A DNA stretch of 64,000 nt, from contig NZ_CP033924.1 in assembly GCF_003815875.1 (NCBI RefSeq), forward strand, positions 4,402,001 through 4,466,000, written 5' to 3'. Of the stretch, positions 26,348 to 36,796 are shown piece after piece (position 1 is the stretch's first letter; each line of letters begins with the position of its first letter). The notes under the pieces were generated by a model. The model made no database searches. It was not told the DNA's origin and worked only from the letters and a program-made list of their open reading frames with translations. The stretch is from Chryseobacterium lactis (lineage in GTDB: Bacteria; Bacteroidota; Bacteroidia; Flavobacteriales; Weeksellaceae). The position numbers were made by a program, and so were the translations under genes.

Positions 26348-28471
26348 ATGACGACCGTAGAATTTATACAGAAGCAACTCAATATTTCTGAGAAGAGCAT
26401 CAACAATACTTTACAATTACTGGCAGAAGACTGCACGATTCCTTTTATTTCGCGTTACCGAAAAGACAGAACCGGTAACCTGGACGAGATACAGATTGAG
26501 CAGATTTCAAAGATCAGCAAACAGTTCGAAGAAATTGTTAAAAGGAAAGAATCCATTTTAAAATCAATAGAAGAGCAAAATGCTTTAACGCCTGAGCTTC
26601 AACAAAGAATTGAAGAAAGCTTTGATATACAGGAAATAGAAGATTTATATCTGCCTTTCAAAAAACGTAAAAAAACCAAAGCTGATGCGGCCAAGGAAAA
26701 AGGACTGGAACCTTTAGCCAAAATTATTATGAGCCAAAAGAATAATGAGGTATTATTTCTGGCTTCAAAATACCTTAATAAGGACGTTTCCTCTGAAGAA
26801 GAAGCTCTTCAGGGCGCAAGAGATATTATGGCGGAATGGATCAATGAAAATATGTATGTCCGTAAAAACCTTCGCCGGATTTTTCAACGTAAGGCCATGG
26901 TTACTTCTAAAGTGGTAAAGGCTAAAAAAGATGAGGAAGATGCCCAGAAATTCTCGCAATATTTTGAGTGGGAAGAAAATCTTAGCAGAACTCCTTCTCA
27001 CAGGCTTCTCGCAATGTTAAGGGCAGAATCTGAAGGTTTTGTGAAAACCAATGTAGGAATTGACAAGGAAGAAGCGATCGATTTCATCGAGAAAGCAATT
27101 ATCAAATCTAATAATGAAAGTTCTGAACAAATTTCTCTGGCAATCAAGGATAGCTACAAAAGACTTTTAGAGCCTGCTATTTCAAATGAAGCCCTTCAGG
27201 AAGCCAAAGAAAAAGCAGATCAAAAAGCGATTCAGATATTTTCTGAAAATCTGAGTCAGTTATTATTGGCTCCGCCTTTGGGAGAAAAAAGAATTCTGGC
27301 GATTGATCCTGGTTACAAAAGCGGATGCAAGGTCGTTTGCCTTGACGAAAAAGGAGATTTGCTTCATAATGAAACCCTCTACCCTCACGCTCCGCAAAAT
27401 GAGACCGGAATGGCAATGAAGAAAATCAGATCCATGGTAAATGCTTATAATATTGAAGCTATTTCTATCGGAAATGGTACTGCAAGCCGTGAAACGGAGT
27501 TTTTCATTAAAAAAATCGCATTTGACAAGCCTTTACAGGTTTTTGTAGTATCGGAAGCCGGAGCATCGGTTTACTCTGCCAGCAAAATCGCAAGAGATGA
27601 ATTCCCTAGCTATGATGTTACCGTTCGTGGGGCTGTTTCTATCGGAAGAAGGCTTTCTGATCCTCTGGCGGAATTGGTAAAAATAGATCCGAAGTCTATC
27701 GGTGTCGGACAATATCAGCATGACGTAGACCAAAGTCAATTAAAAAATGAACTGGATTCTACTGTGATGAAATGTGTAAATTCAGTGGGAATTAATTTAA
27801 ATACCGCAAGCAAATCTCTTTTAAGTTATGTATCGGGAATCGGTGAGAAAATGGCAGAAAATATTGTCAATTACCGCGCTGAAAACGGAGGTTTTGAGGA
27901 CAGAAAACAATTGAAGAAGGTTCCAAGGCTTGGTGATAAGGCGTTCCAACAAGCGGCTGCTTTTGTAAGGATTTCAAATGCAAAAAACCCGCTTGATAAT
28001 TCTGCCGTACATCCGGAAGCGTACGGAATTGTAGAAAAGATGGCCAAAGATCTTGGAATTAAAACCGATGAACTAATAGCCAATAAAGAAAAAATAGCTT
28101 TAGTAAAACCGGAAAACTACATAACCGGAGAAATCGGAATACTGGGAATCAAGGATATTTTAAAAGAACTTGAAAAACCGGGATTAGATCCGAGAAAAGC
28201 AGCTAAAGTATTTGAGTTTGACCCTCATGTGAAAAGCATCAAAGATCTTAAAACCGGAATGATTCTCCCGGGAATTGTCAACAATATTACCGCCTTCGGA
28301 TGTTTTGTAGATCTCGGAATCAAAGAAAGCGGGTTGGTTCATATTTCTCAATTGAAAGAAGGCTTTGTCTCTGATGTGAATGAAGTGGTAAAACTTCATC
28401 AACATGTAAGAGTAAAGGTAACGGAAGTTGATGAGGCGAGAAAAAGAGTGCAATTGAGTATGATTTTATAA
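26348..28471 (+). CDS. Tex family RNA-binding transcription accessory protein
   Basis: 707 residues. N-terminal Tex helices with PFISRYRKDRTGNLDE, a YqgF-like RNase H fold starting ILAIDPGYKSGCKVV (about 315), the HhH region LLSYVSGIGEKMAENIVNYR and a C-terminal S1 domain (GIVNNITAFGCFVDLGIKES). Tex proteins bind RNA at paused or ribosome-linked transcription complexes and affect expression of many genes. Monocistronic; the 180-bp gap after it shows no clear terminator. Confidence 0.95.
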   Translation: MTTVEFIQKQLNISEKSINNTLQLLAEDCTIPFISRYRKDRTGNLDEIQIEQISKISKQFEEIVKRKESILKSIEEQNALTPELQQRIEESFDIQEIEDLYLPFKKRKKTKADAAKEKGLEPLAKIIMSQKNNEVLFLASKYLNKDVSSEEEALQGARDIMAEWINENMYVRKNLRRIFQRKAMVTSKVVKAKKDEEDAQKFSQYFEWEENLSRTPSHRLLAMLRAESEGFVKTNVGIDKEEAIDFIEKAIIKSNNESSEQISLAIKDSYKRLLEPAISNEALQEAKEKADQKAIQIFSENLSQLLLAPPLGEKRILAIDPGYKSGCKVVCLDEKGDLLHNETLYPHAPQNETGMAMKKIRSMVNAYNIEAISIGNGTASRETEFFIKKIAFDKPLQVFVVSEAGASVYSASKIARDEFPSYDVTVRGAVSIGRRLSDPLAELVKIDPKSIGVGQYQHDVDQSQLKNELDSTVMKCVNSVGINLNTASKSLLSYVSGIGEKMAENIVNYRAENGGFEDRKQLKKVPRLGDKAFQQAAAFVRISNAKNPLDNSAVHPEAYGIVEKMAKDLGIKTDELIANKEKIALVKPENYITGEIGILGIKDILKELEKPGLDPRKAAKVFEFDPHVKSIKDLKTGMILPGIVNNITAFGCFVDLGIKESGLVHISQLKEGFVSDVNEVVKLHQHVRVKVTEVDEARKRVQLSMIL

Positions 28472-28642
28472 GTATACTTTATTTAATCATTAAGATATCC
28501 TAAGGTTTTTAGAATAGTAAGTCAAGCTTTACTTTATTATAAATCTTTGATTTTACCATAATTAGCCTTAATCTCTGAACGTATCTTAATAGTTAAATAA
28601 TTGCTTGTTAAAAATCAAAAAAGTTATTATTCACAAAATTAG

Positions 28643-29290
<648 letters not shown>

Positions 29291-29309
29291 TTTCGAAAAT
29301 AAAATATAG

Positions 29310-29339
29310 AAGGGTTGTCTGTTGAGACAACCCTTTTAT
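29310..29339. terminator. Bidirectional terminator between HAD and beta-helix genes
   Basis: AAGGGTTGTCT (29310-29320) / AGACAACCCTT (29325-29335), loop GTTG, T run after. Lies between convergent genes. Confidence 0.88.
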
Positions 29340-29365
29340 TTATTAAACTTATAAGTTTTATCAAT

Positions 29366-30826
29366 TTATAATTTAGGAATTTTTTTCCACGAGCCATTTT
29401 CAAAGACAGCCGTATAAGGCGTGTAGCCAATTTGTCCATAAAGCCCTGCCGGATCATCACCTGGATAGCCGGAATTAGCAAATGTTGTAATCATACCGTT
29501 TTCTTGACCCGTAACAGTATTGTACTGATACGGAGATGTTGTATTCAAATTGGTTAACTTAAGTCCGGCCAGTTCATGTCCTGAAGGATAAATAATTTGA
29601 ATCATTCCTTTTCCTTTCTTAAGTAAGGAAGAAGTAATTGAGATATAAGAAGACCCTGCATTAAGACCATTTTGATAATTATCCCCAGAAATATCGATAT
29701 TATATCCTTCAAAATCGGTTGCTTCAAATTTGTATACCGAAGTATACCAATTATTCTCATAATCAAAATGATTATTTTTAGAATAGACATGTGCAGAGGT
29801 TACCGTGGGTAAAACATGAATAAATGAACTTGTACGTTTCAACACCAAATAAGTATGACAGCCGATAGTAGTTGATCTACAATTATTATTCATCATTCTG
29901 ATACATGAGGTTTTATCATTTGCTTTCTCACCTTCAAAATAAACACCAAAACACGAAACTCTGGATGAATATAAAGTAATACCGGCATTAGAAAAGCTTT
30001 CCACACTTCCCCCAAACATTGTCAGATTGGCTTTATTATATAAAACAATTCCATCATTCAGGTCGCCATTATCTATATTTTTTTTACTATAATACCCTGC
30101 TCTTATTGATAATGAACTTGCAAATGAATTATAACATTTATCCAATACCAGACAGGTCGTACAGTATCCGATATAAGAATTAACAAACCTGTTATAATAC
30201 CCTTCTGTAACCTTTACTCCAACCTCAAAATCTTGTACTATAGCAGAATCTAATGTAAGACTGCCAATTGGATCAGTGGTGCCATTCGGCACTCCAATCA
30301 AGTTGATCCCTATCTTTCCCGGGATCTCACTTCCAACAACAGCAAGGTTCTTGATACACAAGCTCGCTACCGCTTCGATACAGGAATTGGCAATCTGATT
30401 GGTAAAATCGTTAAAAATAATTCGTGATCCCTCATTATCTCCAACATCATTTCCGTTGATATAATTCTGCCCTAAAAGCATTATATCTTTATTAATTTTA
30501 ATTTGATCAGAACATCTGTATTTTCCTTTTATAAGAATCGTATCGCTCTTAATAGCAGCATTAATAGCAGCCTGAAGTTCAATATTTGTTTTTCCGGGAC
30601 CAAACCATTCAGCATTGATTACTCCGTTATATATTCTTTCAAACAATACCCCATCTTTCTTGAGATACATAATTCCATCTATAACCGAAGGTCCTGAAGA
30701 AGCTTTTTTAAAATTAACTATTTCTTTGGTGTACTTGTCAATCAGAGTTACCATTTCTACTTGATTAACATTAATATTAGAGGTTGGAAAATCACCTGTT
30801 TCCAACAAATTAAGTGTATTGCTCAT
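29366..30826 (-). CDS. Right-handed beta-helix (pectate lyase-like) protein
   Basis: 486 residues without signal peptide. After an N-terminal about 70 residues comes INAEWFGPGKTNIELQAAIN, a pattern common at the start of phage tail-spike and pectate-lyase-superfamily beta-helices, followed by many short repeated strands (SDTILIKGKYRCSDQIKINK, NLTMFGGSVESFSNAGITLY). The C-terminus GYTPYTAVFENGSWKKIPKL looks like a small capping domain. Such proteins are often phage receptor-binding or glycan-degrading. No other phage genes are nearby, so context gives no role. Confidence 0.65.
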   Translation of the reverse strand: MSNTLNLLETGDFPTSNINVNQVEMVTLIDKYTKEIVNFKKASSGPSVIDGIMYLKKDGVLFERIYNGVINAEWFGPGKTNIELQAAINAAIKSDTILIKGKYRCSDQIKINKDIMLLGQNYINGNDVGDNEGSRIIFNDFTNQIANSCIEAVASLCIKNLAVVGSEIPGKIGINLIGVPNGTTDPIGSLTLDSAIVQDFEVGVKVTEGYYNRFVNSYIGYCTTCLVLDKCYNSFASSLSIRAGYYSKKNIDNGDLNDGIVLYNKANLTMFGGSVESFSNAGITLYSSRVSCFGVYFEGEKANDKTSCIRMMNNNCRSTTIGCHTYLVLKRTSSFIHVLPTVTSAHVYSKNNHFDYENNWYTSVYKFEATDFEGYNIDISGDNYQNGLNAGSSYISITSSLLKKGKGMIQIIYPSGHELAGLKLTNLNTTSPYQYNTVTGQENGMITTFANSGYPGDDPAGLYGQIGYTPYTAVFENGSWKKIPKL

Positions 30827-30930
30827 CGTTTTAAAAAATTAAAGGTTATATATATTCTTGCAAGAATTTCTTAAAACAAATGTACTGGCTGATAACGCCA
30901 GAACTTGACGTATTTTTTTTAATAAATTAA

Positions 30931-30960
30931 AAAAGGTCGCCCTATCCGGCAACCTTTACT
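30931..30960 (-). terminator. Terminator of the M28 peptidase gene
   Basis: AAAGGTCGCC (30932-30941) / GGCAACCTTT (30948-30957) with one mismatch; the A-rich left side gives a U tail on the minus strand. It sits beyond the peptidase stop at 30987. Confidence 0.8.
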
Positions 30961-30986
30961 ATAGTTTTATTATTAAGTTTAATCTT

Positions 30987-32558
30987 TTATTTATAATCTT
31001 TCGAGCTTCTTCTCGGCTCTTTTGCTTCCGGCCATTGTACCGTGGCTCCTTTTTCATCTTTTGGCATTACGCGTTTTTCTCTGCTTACAAACTCAGGATC
31101 TTCCGATGCCATGTAAGCCAATGCTGCTGTTAAAACCACATTATTTTTTACCTCATCAAAAACGATTTTATCATAAGTATCCTTGGTCGTGTGCCATGTA
31201 TAACCAAAATATCCCCAGTTCAAAGAGCCTAAAGAAATTCCGGGAACTCCTGCTGCTACAAACGAAGCATGGTCAGATCCTCCTCCACCGGGCATTCCCG
31301 GGAAATCGGTTTTAATGTGTCCTCGTACGTTTTTCGGAACACCTTCCAACCATCTTCCGACATAATCATAGGCTTTCACAAAACCTTGTCCGCTGATATT
31401 CACAACACGTCCTGTTCCATTATCCTGGTTAAAAGCAGCCTGCACTCCTTTAATAATTTGGGGATTGTCTGCCACAAAACCTCGGGAACCATTCAAGCCT
31501 TGCTCTTCACTTCCCCAAAGTCCGATAACGATTGTTCTTTTGTTATTAGGATAATATTTTTTCAGAAGCCTCATCGCTTCAAGCATAGTTAAAGTTCCTG
31601 TTCCGTTATCCGTAGCTCCCTGAGCTCCGTCCCATGAATCAAGGTGAGCAGAAAGAATCACATATTCATCAGGTTTTTCTTTTCCTTTGATCATTCCGAT
31701 CGTGTTAAAGTTTTTCGCTTCCGGAAGTATTTTAGATTGGGCGTCAATTTTAATTTTAGGATGAGCTCCTTTTTCTGCCATTCTGTATAGCATTCCATAA
31801 TCTTCAACATCAATATCAATCATTGGAATTTTTGATGTTTTCGCTCCAAATATTCTGTTGGCTCCCATTATTCCTGTCCAGTTTGAGATGGCAATTCCTG
31901 CCGCTCCTGCTTTTTCTAAAGCTTCCGGAAGGGTATTGTTGTCATAACCGATATTCTTTATATAAGCAGCAAAGTCTTTGGTAGCCTGCTCTTTTTCGGA
32001 TTTAAGCTTCTCATATAATTCAGGAGTTGCGAATTCTTTGATCTGCTCATCCGAACGGCCAATCTTTTGATATTGTGCCATCAACACTATTTTTCCTTTT
32101 ACAGAAGGAAGCCAGGCCTCAAATTCGGCTTTTGTTGCCACTTTAGGAAGAATAATTACCTCTGCCTCAATTGCTTTTTTGGTAGTAGGGCTCCATGCCA
32201 GCTGTGTTGCTGATAATGATTTTGTACGAGGAGATACCATATCTACATGGGTTGTTCCTCTTTGCCATCCTTTCCAGGTTCCGAATTGCTGAAGGTTGGC
32301 ATCTACACCCCATGAGCGAAGTTTGCCGGCACTCCATTCGTTGGCAGCCAACATTTCCGGAGTTCCCACCAAACGTGGCCCTATCCCATCCAATAACTCG
32401 TAAGCCATGTTTTCAAGTTGGGAATTGCTGTTGATTTCATCTACAAAACTTTTTACGATAGGATCCAGTTTTTCTGTTTGATCCACTTTTACCTGAGCCC
32501 ATGAAAACTGGGCGGCCAACACTACAGCCGGTACTGCAAAAAATCTATTTATCTTCAT
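30987..32558 (-). CDS. Secreted M28 family metallopeptidase
   Basis: 523 residues from the ATG at 32558, which gives the signal peptide MKINRFFAVPAVVLAAQFSW; a longer frame to 32636 lacks sense as a signal. Zinc ligands are in LSAHLDSWDGAQGATDNGTG (His, Asp), the catalytic Glu pair in LWGSEEQGLNGSR and the last ligands in GGGGSDHASF. A PA-like insert lies at about 130-270. Likely a periplasmic or secreted aminopeptidase (carboxypeptidase Q-like). Confidence 0.92.
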   Translation of the reverse strand: MKINRFFAVPAVVLAAQFSWAQVKVDQTEKLDPIVKSFVDEINSNSQLENMAYELLDGIGPRLVGTPEMLAANEWSAGKLRSWGVDANLQQFGTWKGWQRGTTHVDMVSPRTKSLSATQLAWSPTTKKAIEAEVIILPKVATKAEFEAWLPSVKGKIVLMAQYQKIGRSDEQIKEFATPELYEKLKSEKEQATKDFAAYIKNIGYDNNTLPEALEKAGAAGIAISNWTGIMGANRIFGAKTSKIPMIDIDVEDYGMLYRMAEKGAHPKIKIDAQSKILPEAKNFNTIGMIKGKEKPDEYVILSAHLDSWDGAQGATDNGTGTLTMLEAMRLLKKYYPNNKRTIVIGLWGSEEQGLNGSRGFVADNPQIIKGVQAAFNQDNGTGRVVNISGQGFVKAYDYVGRWLEGVPKNVRGHIKTDFPGMPGGGGSDHASFVAAGVPGISLGSLNWGYFGYTWHTTKDTYDKIVFDEVKNNVVLTAALAYMASEDPEFVSREKRVMPKDEKGATVQWPEAKEPRRSSKDYK

Positions 32559-32746
32559 AGTATATATTGATTGGTTTAAAGATAAAGGAAATTGTGGAGA
32601 TGGTAAAGGAATAAAGGTAAAAAAGTCTTTAAACACTGGTATTTTAAGACTTTTAATTCAAATAATGAACGTATTTTATTAAAACATTAATGCATTACCA
32701 ACCGAGAACCTCATTATTTACAACACAGATTATAAAAAACTGCATT

Positions 32747-33904
32747 TTATTTGGATCCGAAATCCGGTAATCTCCTGTTGATAAAGGTTTGCTCTTCCGC
32801 GGAAAGTAAAATAGTTGTATTTTTACTTTCATTAACCGGAATATTATCCCAGATATTTTTAGTAAAATCAACTTTGGGATTGAGTCCTTTTTCATCTGAT
32901 TTTTTAAAGGTATTATAGATAAGCTCCCGGCTGATTTTACGCTCATGCTTTACCCCTTTGTAATAAGCGATATATTTATTTCCTTCAAGTCTGCTTAATG
33001 CCGGAACATACACCTCTCCATTTTTGTAAAAATCAAAAACAAGTATAGCATTTCCAAGTTGATAGTCATATTCTTCACCTTCTCCGGTTTTTCTTTTCAT
33101 TAATGGATATTGATCCTGTAAATAATGGACTTCAAAGTAGGTAATAACTTTATCTACTTTATTGTATTTAAATTCACCTTCCATTTCAATTCCCAATCCG
33201 GATTTAATTGTAAACGTAACCAATTGCTCATTTCCTTCTTCAAAAATCATCCATCCTGAATTCTTTGATTCTTTATTTCTCACGTGGCTTAGTACCCGCT
33301 CCAATTCAAAATTGAAAAAATAATTTCCCATAGATTCATCAGAAAATTCTTTTGTTCCTGCAGTAAAAATACTGTCTGATTTTTTATTTTTCAAGTACTT
33401 TAAAGTATTAAGCTGCATCTGAAGATTCTTATCATAGCTTTTGTTGTGGTTGTAATAATTGCTTTTGCTCCATAATTTAGTTTCTGCAATAACCAGGAAA
33501 TAAAGTTTATTGTTATCACTTCTTTTTTCTTTATAAATAACATCATAAAGAGAAGGTTCAGCATAATACCTTTTTCTATAGTTTTTGCTTACATCCTCAA
33601 AAATATCGCTAATATTTACTTTGGTTAATTTTACTTCATCAATGCTTTTATAGATCCTTTTTAATTTTACAGCAGAATGAAATTCATCAATTTTTGATTG
33701 TTGAAAACCTGATGCTGAAACTTTAAAATTAATAGCATTTTGATCTAATGGCGCCCATCCATCTTCGTTGGTATAGACGATCTTATTCATCAAAAGAATT
33801 CGTGCATTGAAAATCGGGTTCCCATTTTCTGAATCCACAACTCTAATTTTTTGAGCCGAAAAAAAATCAAAAAGTAAGACTAATAACAAATAATAATATT
33901 TCAT
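32747..33904 (-). CDS. Secreted hypothetical protein with carboxypeptidase-regulatory-like N-terminus
   Basis: About 385 residues from the ATG at 33904, which begins the signal peptide MKYYYLLLVLLFDFFSAQ; ATGs at 33907 and 33919 are possible. The segment KIRVVDSENGNPIFNARIL with later VYTNEDGW resembles the carboxypeptidase D regulatory beta-sandwich common in Bacteroidetes outer-membrane proteins. The rest is not recognised. No terminator or partner gene defines an operon. Confidence 0.65.
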   Translation of the reverse strand: MKYYYLLLVLLFDFFSAQKIRVVDSENGNPIFNARILLMNKIVYTNEDGWAPLDQNAINFKVSASGFQQSKIDEFHSAVKLKRIYKSIDEVKLTKVNISDIFEDVSKNYRKRYYAEPSLYDVIYKEKRSDNNKLYFLVIAETKLWSKSNYYNHNKSYDKNLQMQLNTLKYLKNKKSDSIFTAGTKEFSDESMGNYFFNFELERVLSHVRNKESKNSGWMIFEEGNEQLVTFTIKSGLGIEMEGEFKYNKVDKVITYFEVHYLQDQYPLMKRKTGEGEEYDYQLGNAILVFDFYKNGEVYVPALSRLEGNKYIAYYKGVKHERKISRELIYNTFKKSDEKGLNPKVDFTKNIWDNIPVNESKNTTILLSAEEQTFINRRLPDFGSK

Positions 33905-34090
33905 CATCCTGTATATCATTTATATTTCTAAAATACACATTATACAGATTATTACTGCTATTCGGAAAGAAAAATTTAATATATAGATAAAAGGCAAAAG
34001 ACTATAAAGTGAGTAATACCAATATAACCCGGAATTGATAAATGGAAGATCAGTACCTGTAAGAAGAATCGTAACGAAAACACAGGGATA

Positions 34091-34117
34091 AAAAAACCGG
34101 CTTCAAAAGCCGGTTAA
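34091..34117 (-). terminator. Terminator of the histone-like gene
   Basis: AACCGGCTT (34095-34103) / AAGCCGGTT (34107-34115); A run at 34091-34096 gives the U tail on the minus strand. Confidence 0.88.
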
Positions 34118-34124
34118 AGGTGAA

Positions 34125-34301
34125 TTATTTTTTAGCTTCTTCTACAGAAACTTTTCTGAATTCTTTGAACAGTTTGCTAAGTTCTAAAGCTGATTTACGA
34201 GCTCTTGTACCAGCTGCTTTGTTCCCTTTTTCCGCTTGTTGGTTTGCCTCAGTTGTGAACGCTTCGAATTCTGCGTTGATTTTTTCAATTAGTTCTTTCA
34301 T
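34125..34301 (-). CDS. Histone H1-like (Hc1) DNA-associated protein
   Basis: 58 residues from ATG 34301 to TAA at 34125-34127. The sequence MKELIEKINAEFEAFTTEAN ... KGNKAAGTRARKSALELSKL ... FKEFRKVSVEEAKK is the conserved Bacteroidetes histone H1-like/Hc1 family. Acidic-helical first half, Lys/Arg-rich second half. Thought to bind DNA non-specifically. A frame on the opposite strand over the same DNA is a shadow. A hairpin TTAGGCTG (34314-34321) / CAGCCTAA (34346-34353) lies in its upstream region. Confidence 0.88.
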   Translation of the reverse strand: MKELIEKINAEFEAFTTEANQQAEKGNKAAGTRARKSALELSKLFKEFRKVSVEEAKK

Positions 34302-34435
34302 TTATTTAAAAATTTAGGCTGCAAATATAGGTTTTATGGCGATTCCAGCCTAATTGTGCCAGAAAAAAAATGATAATTAATTGAAAATAACTCACAAATA
34401 ATGGATTTAATTTAAAATGAAAAATAAAATTGAGA

Positions 34436-34563
34436 TTATACCATAAACCCTGCATAGATCAACATTCCAGCAACAAAAAATACGTAACAACAAGTATATT
34501 AGAACTATAGATTTTATTTCCACTTAACTTCAGGCCAAATTCGTATGACAAATGTTCAGACAT
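34436..34563 (-). pseudogene. Possible frameshifted small membrane protein
   Basis: From ATG at 34563 the frame reads MSEHLSYEFGLKLSGNKIYS and more, but runs into a stop. A neighbouring frame continues with YVFFVAGMLIYAGFMV and ends at TAA 34436-34438. Joined by one inserted base near the T-rich stretch, this gives about 42 residues ending in a perfect single membrane helix. The rest of the 34302-34681 gap shows no gene. Family not recognised. Confidence 0.35.
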
Positions 34564-34681
34564 TTTCTTATTTCCATGATTATTTTTCTACTCTACATCT
34601 ATTCCCAAAATAAAATAGCCTAAAACGAGTTTTAACATCAAAATCTTGGGTAAAACGGATTAAAATGAAGATTCATCATCG

Positions 34682-36094
34682 TTAAAGCAGAAGTTCATAA
34701 GCTTTTCTTCCGGCTTTTTCCAATAAGCGTAAACTTTCAGGAGTAATTCTTTCAGCAAAAACAATCCGGAAATGATGATTATATCGGTTTGTGAATGAAA
34801 ATGTATCTCCCGGAGTAAATAGAACTCCCCTATTTTCGCAATACTCATAAAATTCTTTCATATCGATATTTTCCGGAAGTTGTCCCCAGATGCTGTATCC
34901 ACCTTGCGGCCTATGAAAATAAGCCCCTTCCGGGAAGCATTTCCTTAAGTGATCTAAAAGTTGAAAGGCCTGTTGATTCAATTTTTTCCGGAAGGAACGA
35001 AGATGTCTTTCATAACTGTTTCCTTCTAACAGCTTAAGGATAAGTTCCTGGTAGATGGGTGAAACGGATCGCCCTAAAATAAATTTCGACTTTTCCGCCT
35101 TGGAATAAAAATTACCTGCATGCAACCATCCTAAACGAATACCAGGTGCTAGTGTCTTCGAAAATGACGAGTAGGTGATCACCAATCCTTTTTTATCAAA
35201 ACTTTTGATACAACGCGGTCTTTTCTCATTAAAATAAAGATCAGAATACATATCATTCTCGATAATACACAATTGATACATCCCGGCAATCTTCAATAAT
35301 TCTTTTTTGACTTCATCGCTCATCACAATGCCGGTAGGATTATGAAAATTTGGAGTAACCACAAGTGCCCGGATACCATTTTCAGCACATACTTCACGAA
35401 AATATTCAAGATCAAAACCACTTCGGTAATGCACAGGAATTTCAACTACTCTGAGATTCAGATTGACAAGAACTTCCAACACTGAAAATACACATGGGCT
35501 TTCTACAGCGACCACATCTCCTGCTTTCGTTACAGACTGCAATGCAATGGTCAATGCCTGCAAAGCACCATCTGTAATAATCAGCTCATCAGGATTGAAA
35601 GCACAACCATTCATTCTCATCTGTTTTGCAATAAGCTTTCTCAATGGTTCCAGGCCATTAGAAGGATAATACCGGAGAAGCGAAGCTCCTTTCTCACGAA
35701 TAACCTCCTGCATAGTCCGGAGTATCAGCTTTTGAGGCATCAGTAAGTCACCTGGTATTGCTGTATTAAAAGAACTGGGTTCCGAAGATCTTTTGGAAGT
35801 CAGCTTAATATTGTTTATAAATACCTCATCTCTCATTACGGCCGGAAGTAGAGTCTTCGTCTCAGGAATACTCTCGTCTTCTCTTTCAAGTACAAAATAA
35901 CCGGAACGCGGGCTGCTTTCAATCAATCCCTTAATCATCAGATATTCAAAACCGCTCTGCACAGAGCTTGTGCTCAGCTGGTATCTTTTTTTAATTTCTC
36001 TCACTGATGGCAATCGATCTTTAGCCTGTAAAATACCTTTACAGATTTGCTCTTCAATAACCGTCGTAAAGACTTCGTATTTATATGATTTCAT
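34682..36094 (-). CDS. MocR-type regulator: GntR HTH fused to PLP aminotransferase
   Basis: 470 residues from ATG 36094 (MKSYKYEVFTTVIEEQICKG), where the GntR winged helix begins; an upstream frame start would precede the operator repeats and is unlikely. HTH up to about 70, then a fold-type I aminotransferase domain with VTPNFHNPTG, ENDMYSDLYF and the PLP lysine in SSFSKTLAPGIRLGW. MocR proteins sense PLP or amino-acid derivatives and usually control the divergent gene, here the GNAT at 36215. Confidence 0.92.
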   Translation of the reverse strand: MKSYKYEVFTTVIEEQICKGILQAKDRLPSVREIKKRYQLSTSSVQSGFEYLMIKGLIESSPRSGYFVLEREDESIPETKTLLPAVMRDEVFINNIKLTSKRSSEPSSFNTAIPGDLLMPQKLILRTMQEVIREKGASLLRYYPSNGLEPLRKLIAKQMRMNGCAFNPDELIITDGALQALTIALQSVTKAGDVVAVESPCVFSVLEVLVNLNLRVVEIPVHYRSGFDLEYFREVCAENGIRALVVTPNFHNPTGIVMSDEVKKELLKIAGMYQLCIIENDMYSDLYFNEKRPRCIKSFDKKGLVITYSSFSKTLAPGIRLGWLHAGNFYSKAEKSKFILGRSVSPIYQELILKLLEGNSYERHLRSFRKKLNQQAFQLLDHLRKCFPEGAYFHRPQGGYSIWGQLPENIDMKEFYEYCENRGVLFTPGDTFSFTNRYNHHFRIVFAERITPESLRLLEKAGRKAYELLL

Positions 36095-36107
36095 GGTAAC
36101 ACAATAA

Positions 36108-36171
36108 ACTGTACCGAACAAATTTACAAAATACAGAACTGTACCGATCAATTTTTTACAAACTGTACCCC
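36108..36171. promoter_or_regulatory. Three direct repeats, likely MocR operator
   Basis: ACTGTACCGA at 36108-36117 and 36138-36147 and ACTGTACCCC at 36162-36171, in the gap between the divergent MocR and GNAT genes. The first two share more downstream bases (ACTGTACCGAACAA / ACTGTACCGATCAA). Direct repeats in a divergent promoter are the usual MocR binding layout. Confidence 0.6.
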
Positions 36172-36214
36172 TTCTGAATGGATTAATCTTATAATTTTGA
36201 ATAAAAAAAGACTC

Positions 36215-36730
36215 ATGGATATCATTTCAAAGTTTACAGTAGGTTCTGAAGAGGGAATTTCTGATCTTATAACCATTATTGATTCTTCAACGTATAGCCT
36301 TCACAAGGATTTTGTTTCTGAAGACAAGATTCAAAATTATATTAAAAACGAAATAGACCCCAGAAAGATGATCAATGATCTGAATGATCTTTCTAACCAA
36401 CTTATTATGACCTATGCAGATCAACGTCCTGTAGGGTACAGCATTTTAAGAAGTGGATCCATTTATTCCGGACTACCTGATGGAAAAAGAGCAACAGAAA
36501 TAAGTTTTGTTATTCTTCCCGAATTCGATACCCAGGAAATCAGACAGTCCCTTTGGAAAAAATCCAGATCCGCCGCGAGTTTTACCGATATAATCTGGAT
36601 TAATATGCTAGCCCATGACCCACTTTTTGACTTTTTTAAAGAATCCGGTTTTACAGTGGCTATTGATAGTCAGGCCGGACCTTTTCAACTTCCATCGCAT
36701 ATTTTAACATTGGAGATTAATAAAAGTTAA
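36215..36730 (+). CDS. GNAT-like acetyltransferase
   Basis: 171 residues from ATG 36215, with an A/G-rich stretch upstream; a TTG at 36197 in frame would add six residues. The strand order, SNQLIMTYADQRPVGYSILR, EISFVILPEFDTQEI and FDFFKESGFTV match the GNAT fold, where GYSIL and the following beta strands bind acetyl-CoA. Divergent from the MocR gene, so it is the probable target of that regulator. Substrate unknown. Confidence 0.65.
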   Translation: MDIISKFTVGSEEGISDLITIIDSSTYSLHKDFVSEDKIQNYIKNEIDPRKMINDLNDLSNQLIMTYADQRPVGYSILRSGSIYSGLPDGKRATEISFVILPEFDTQEIRQSLWKKSRSAASFTDIIWINMLAHDPLFDFFKESGFTVAIDSQAGPFQLPSHILTLEINKS

Positions 36731-36796
36731 CAACAGTTGCATGATCAATTCAGAATAAAGTTATTTCATTATCTTTGATTTTTATAACTTTGCATC

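Noticed and set aside
34120..34317. 65-residue plus-strand frame
   Set aside because: Shadow of the histone H1-like gene on the minus strand, which matches a known family.
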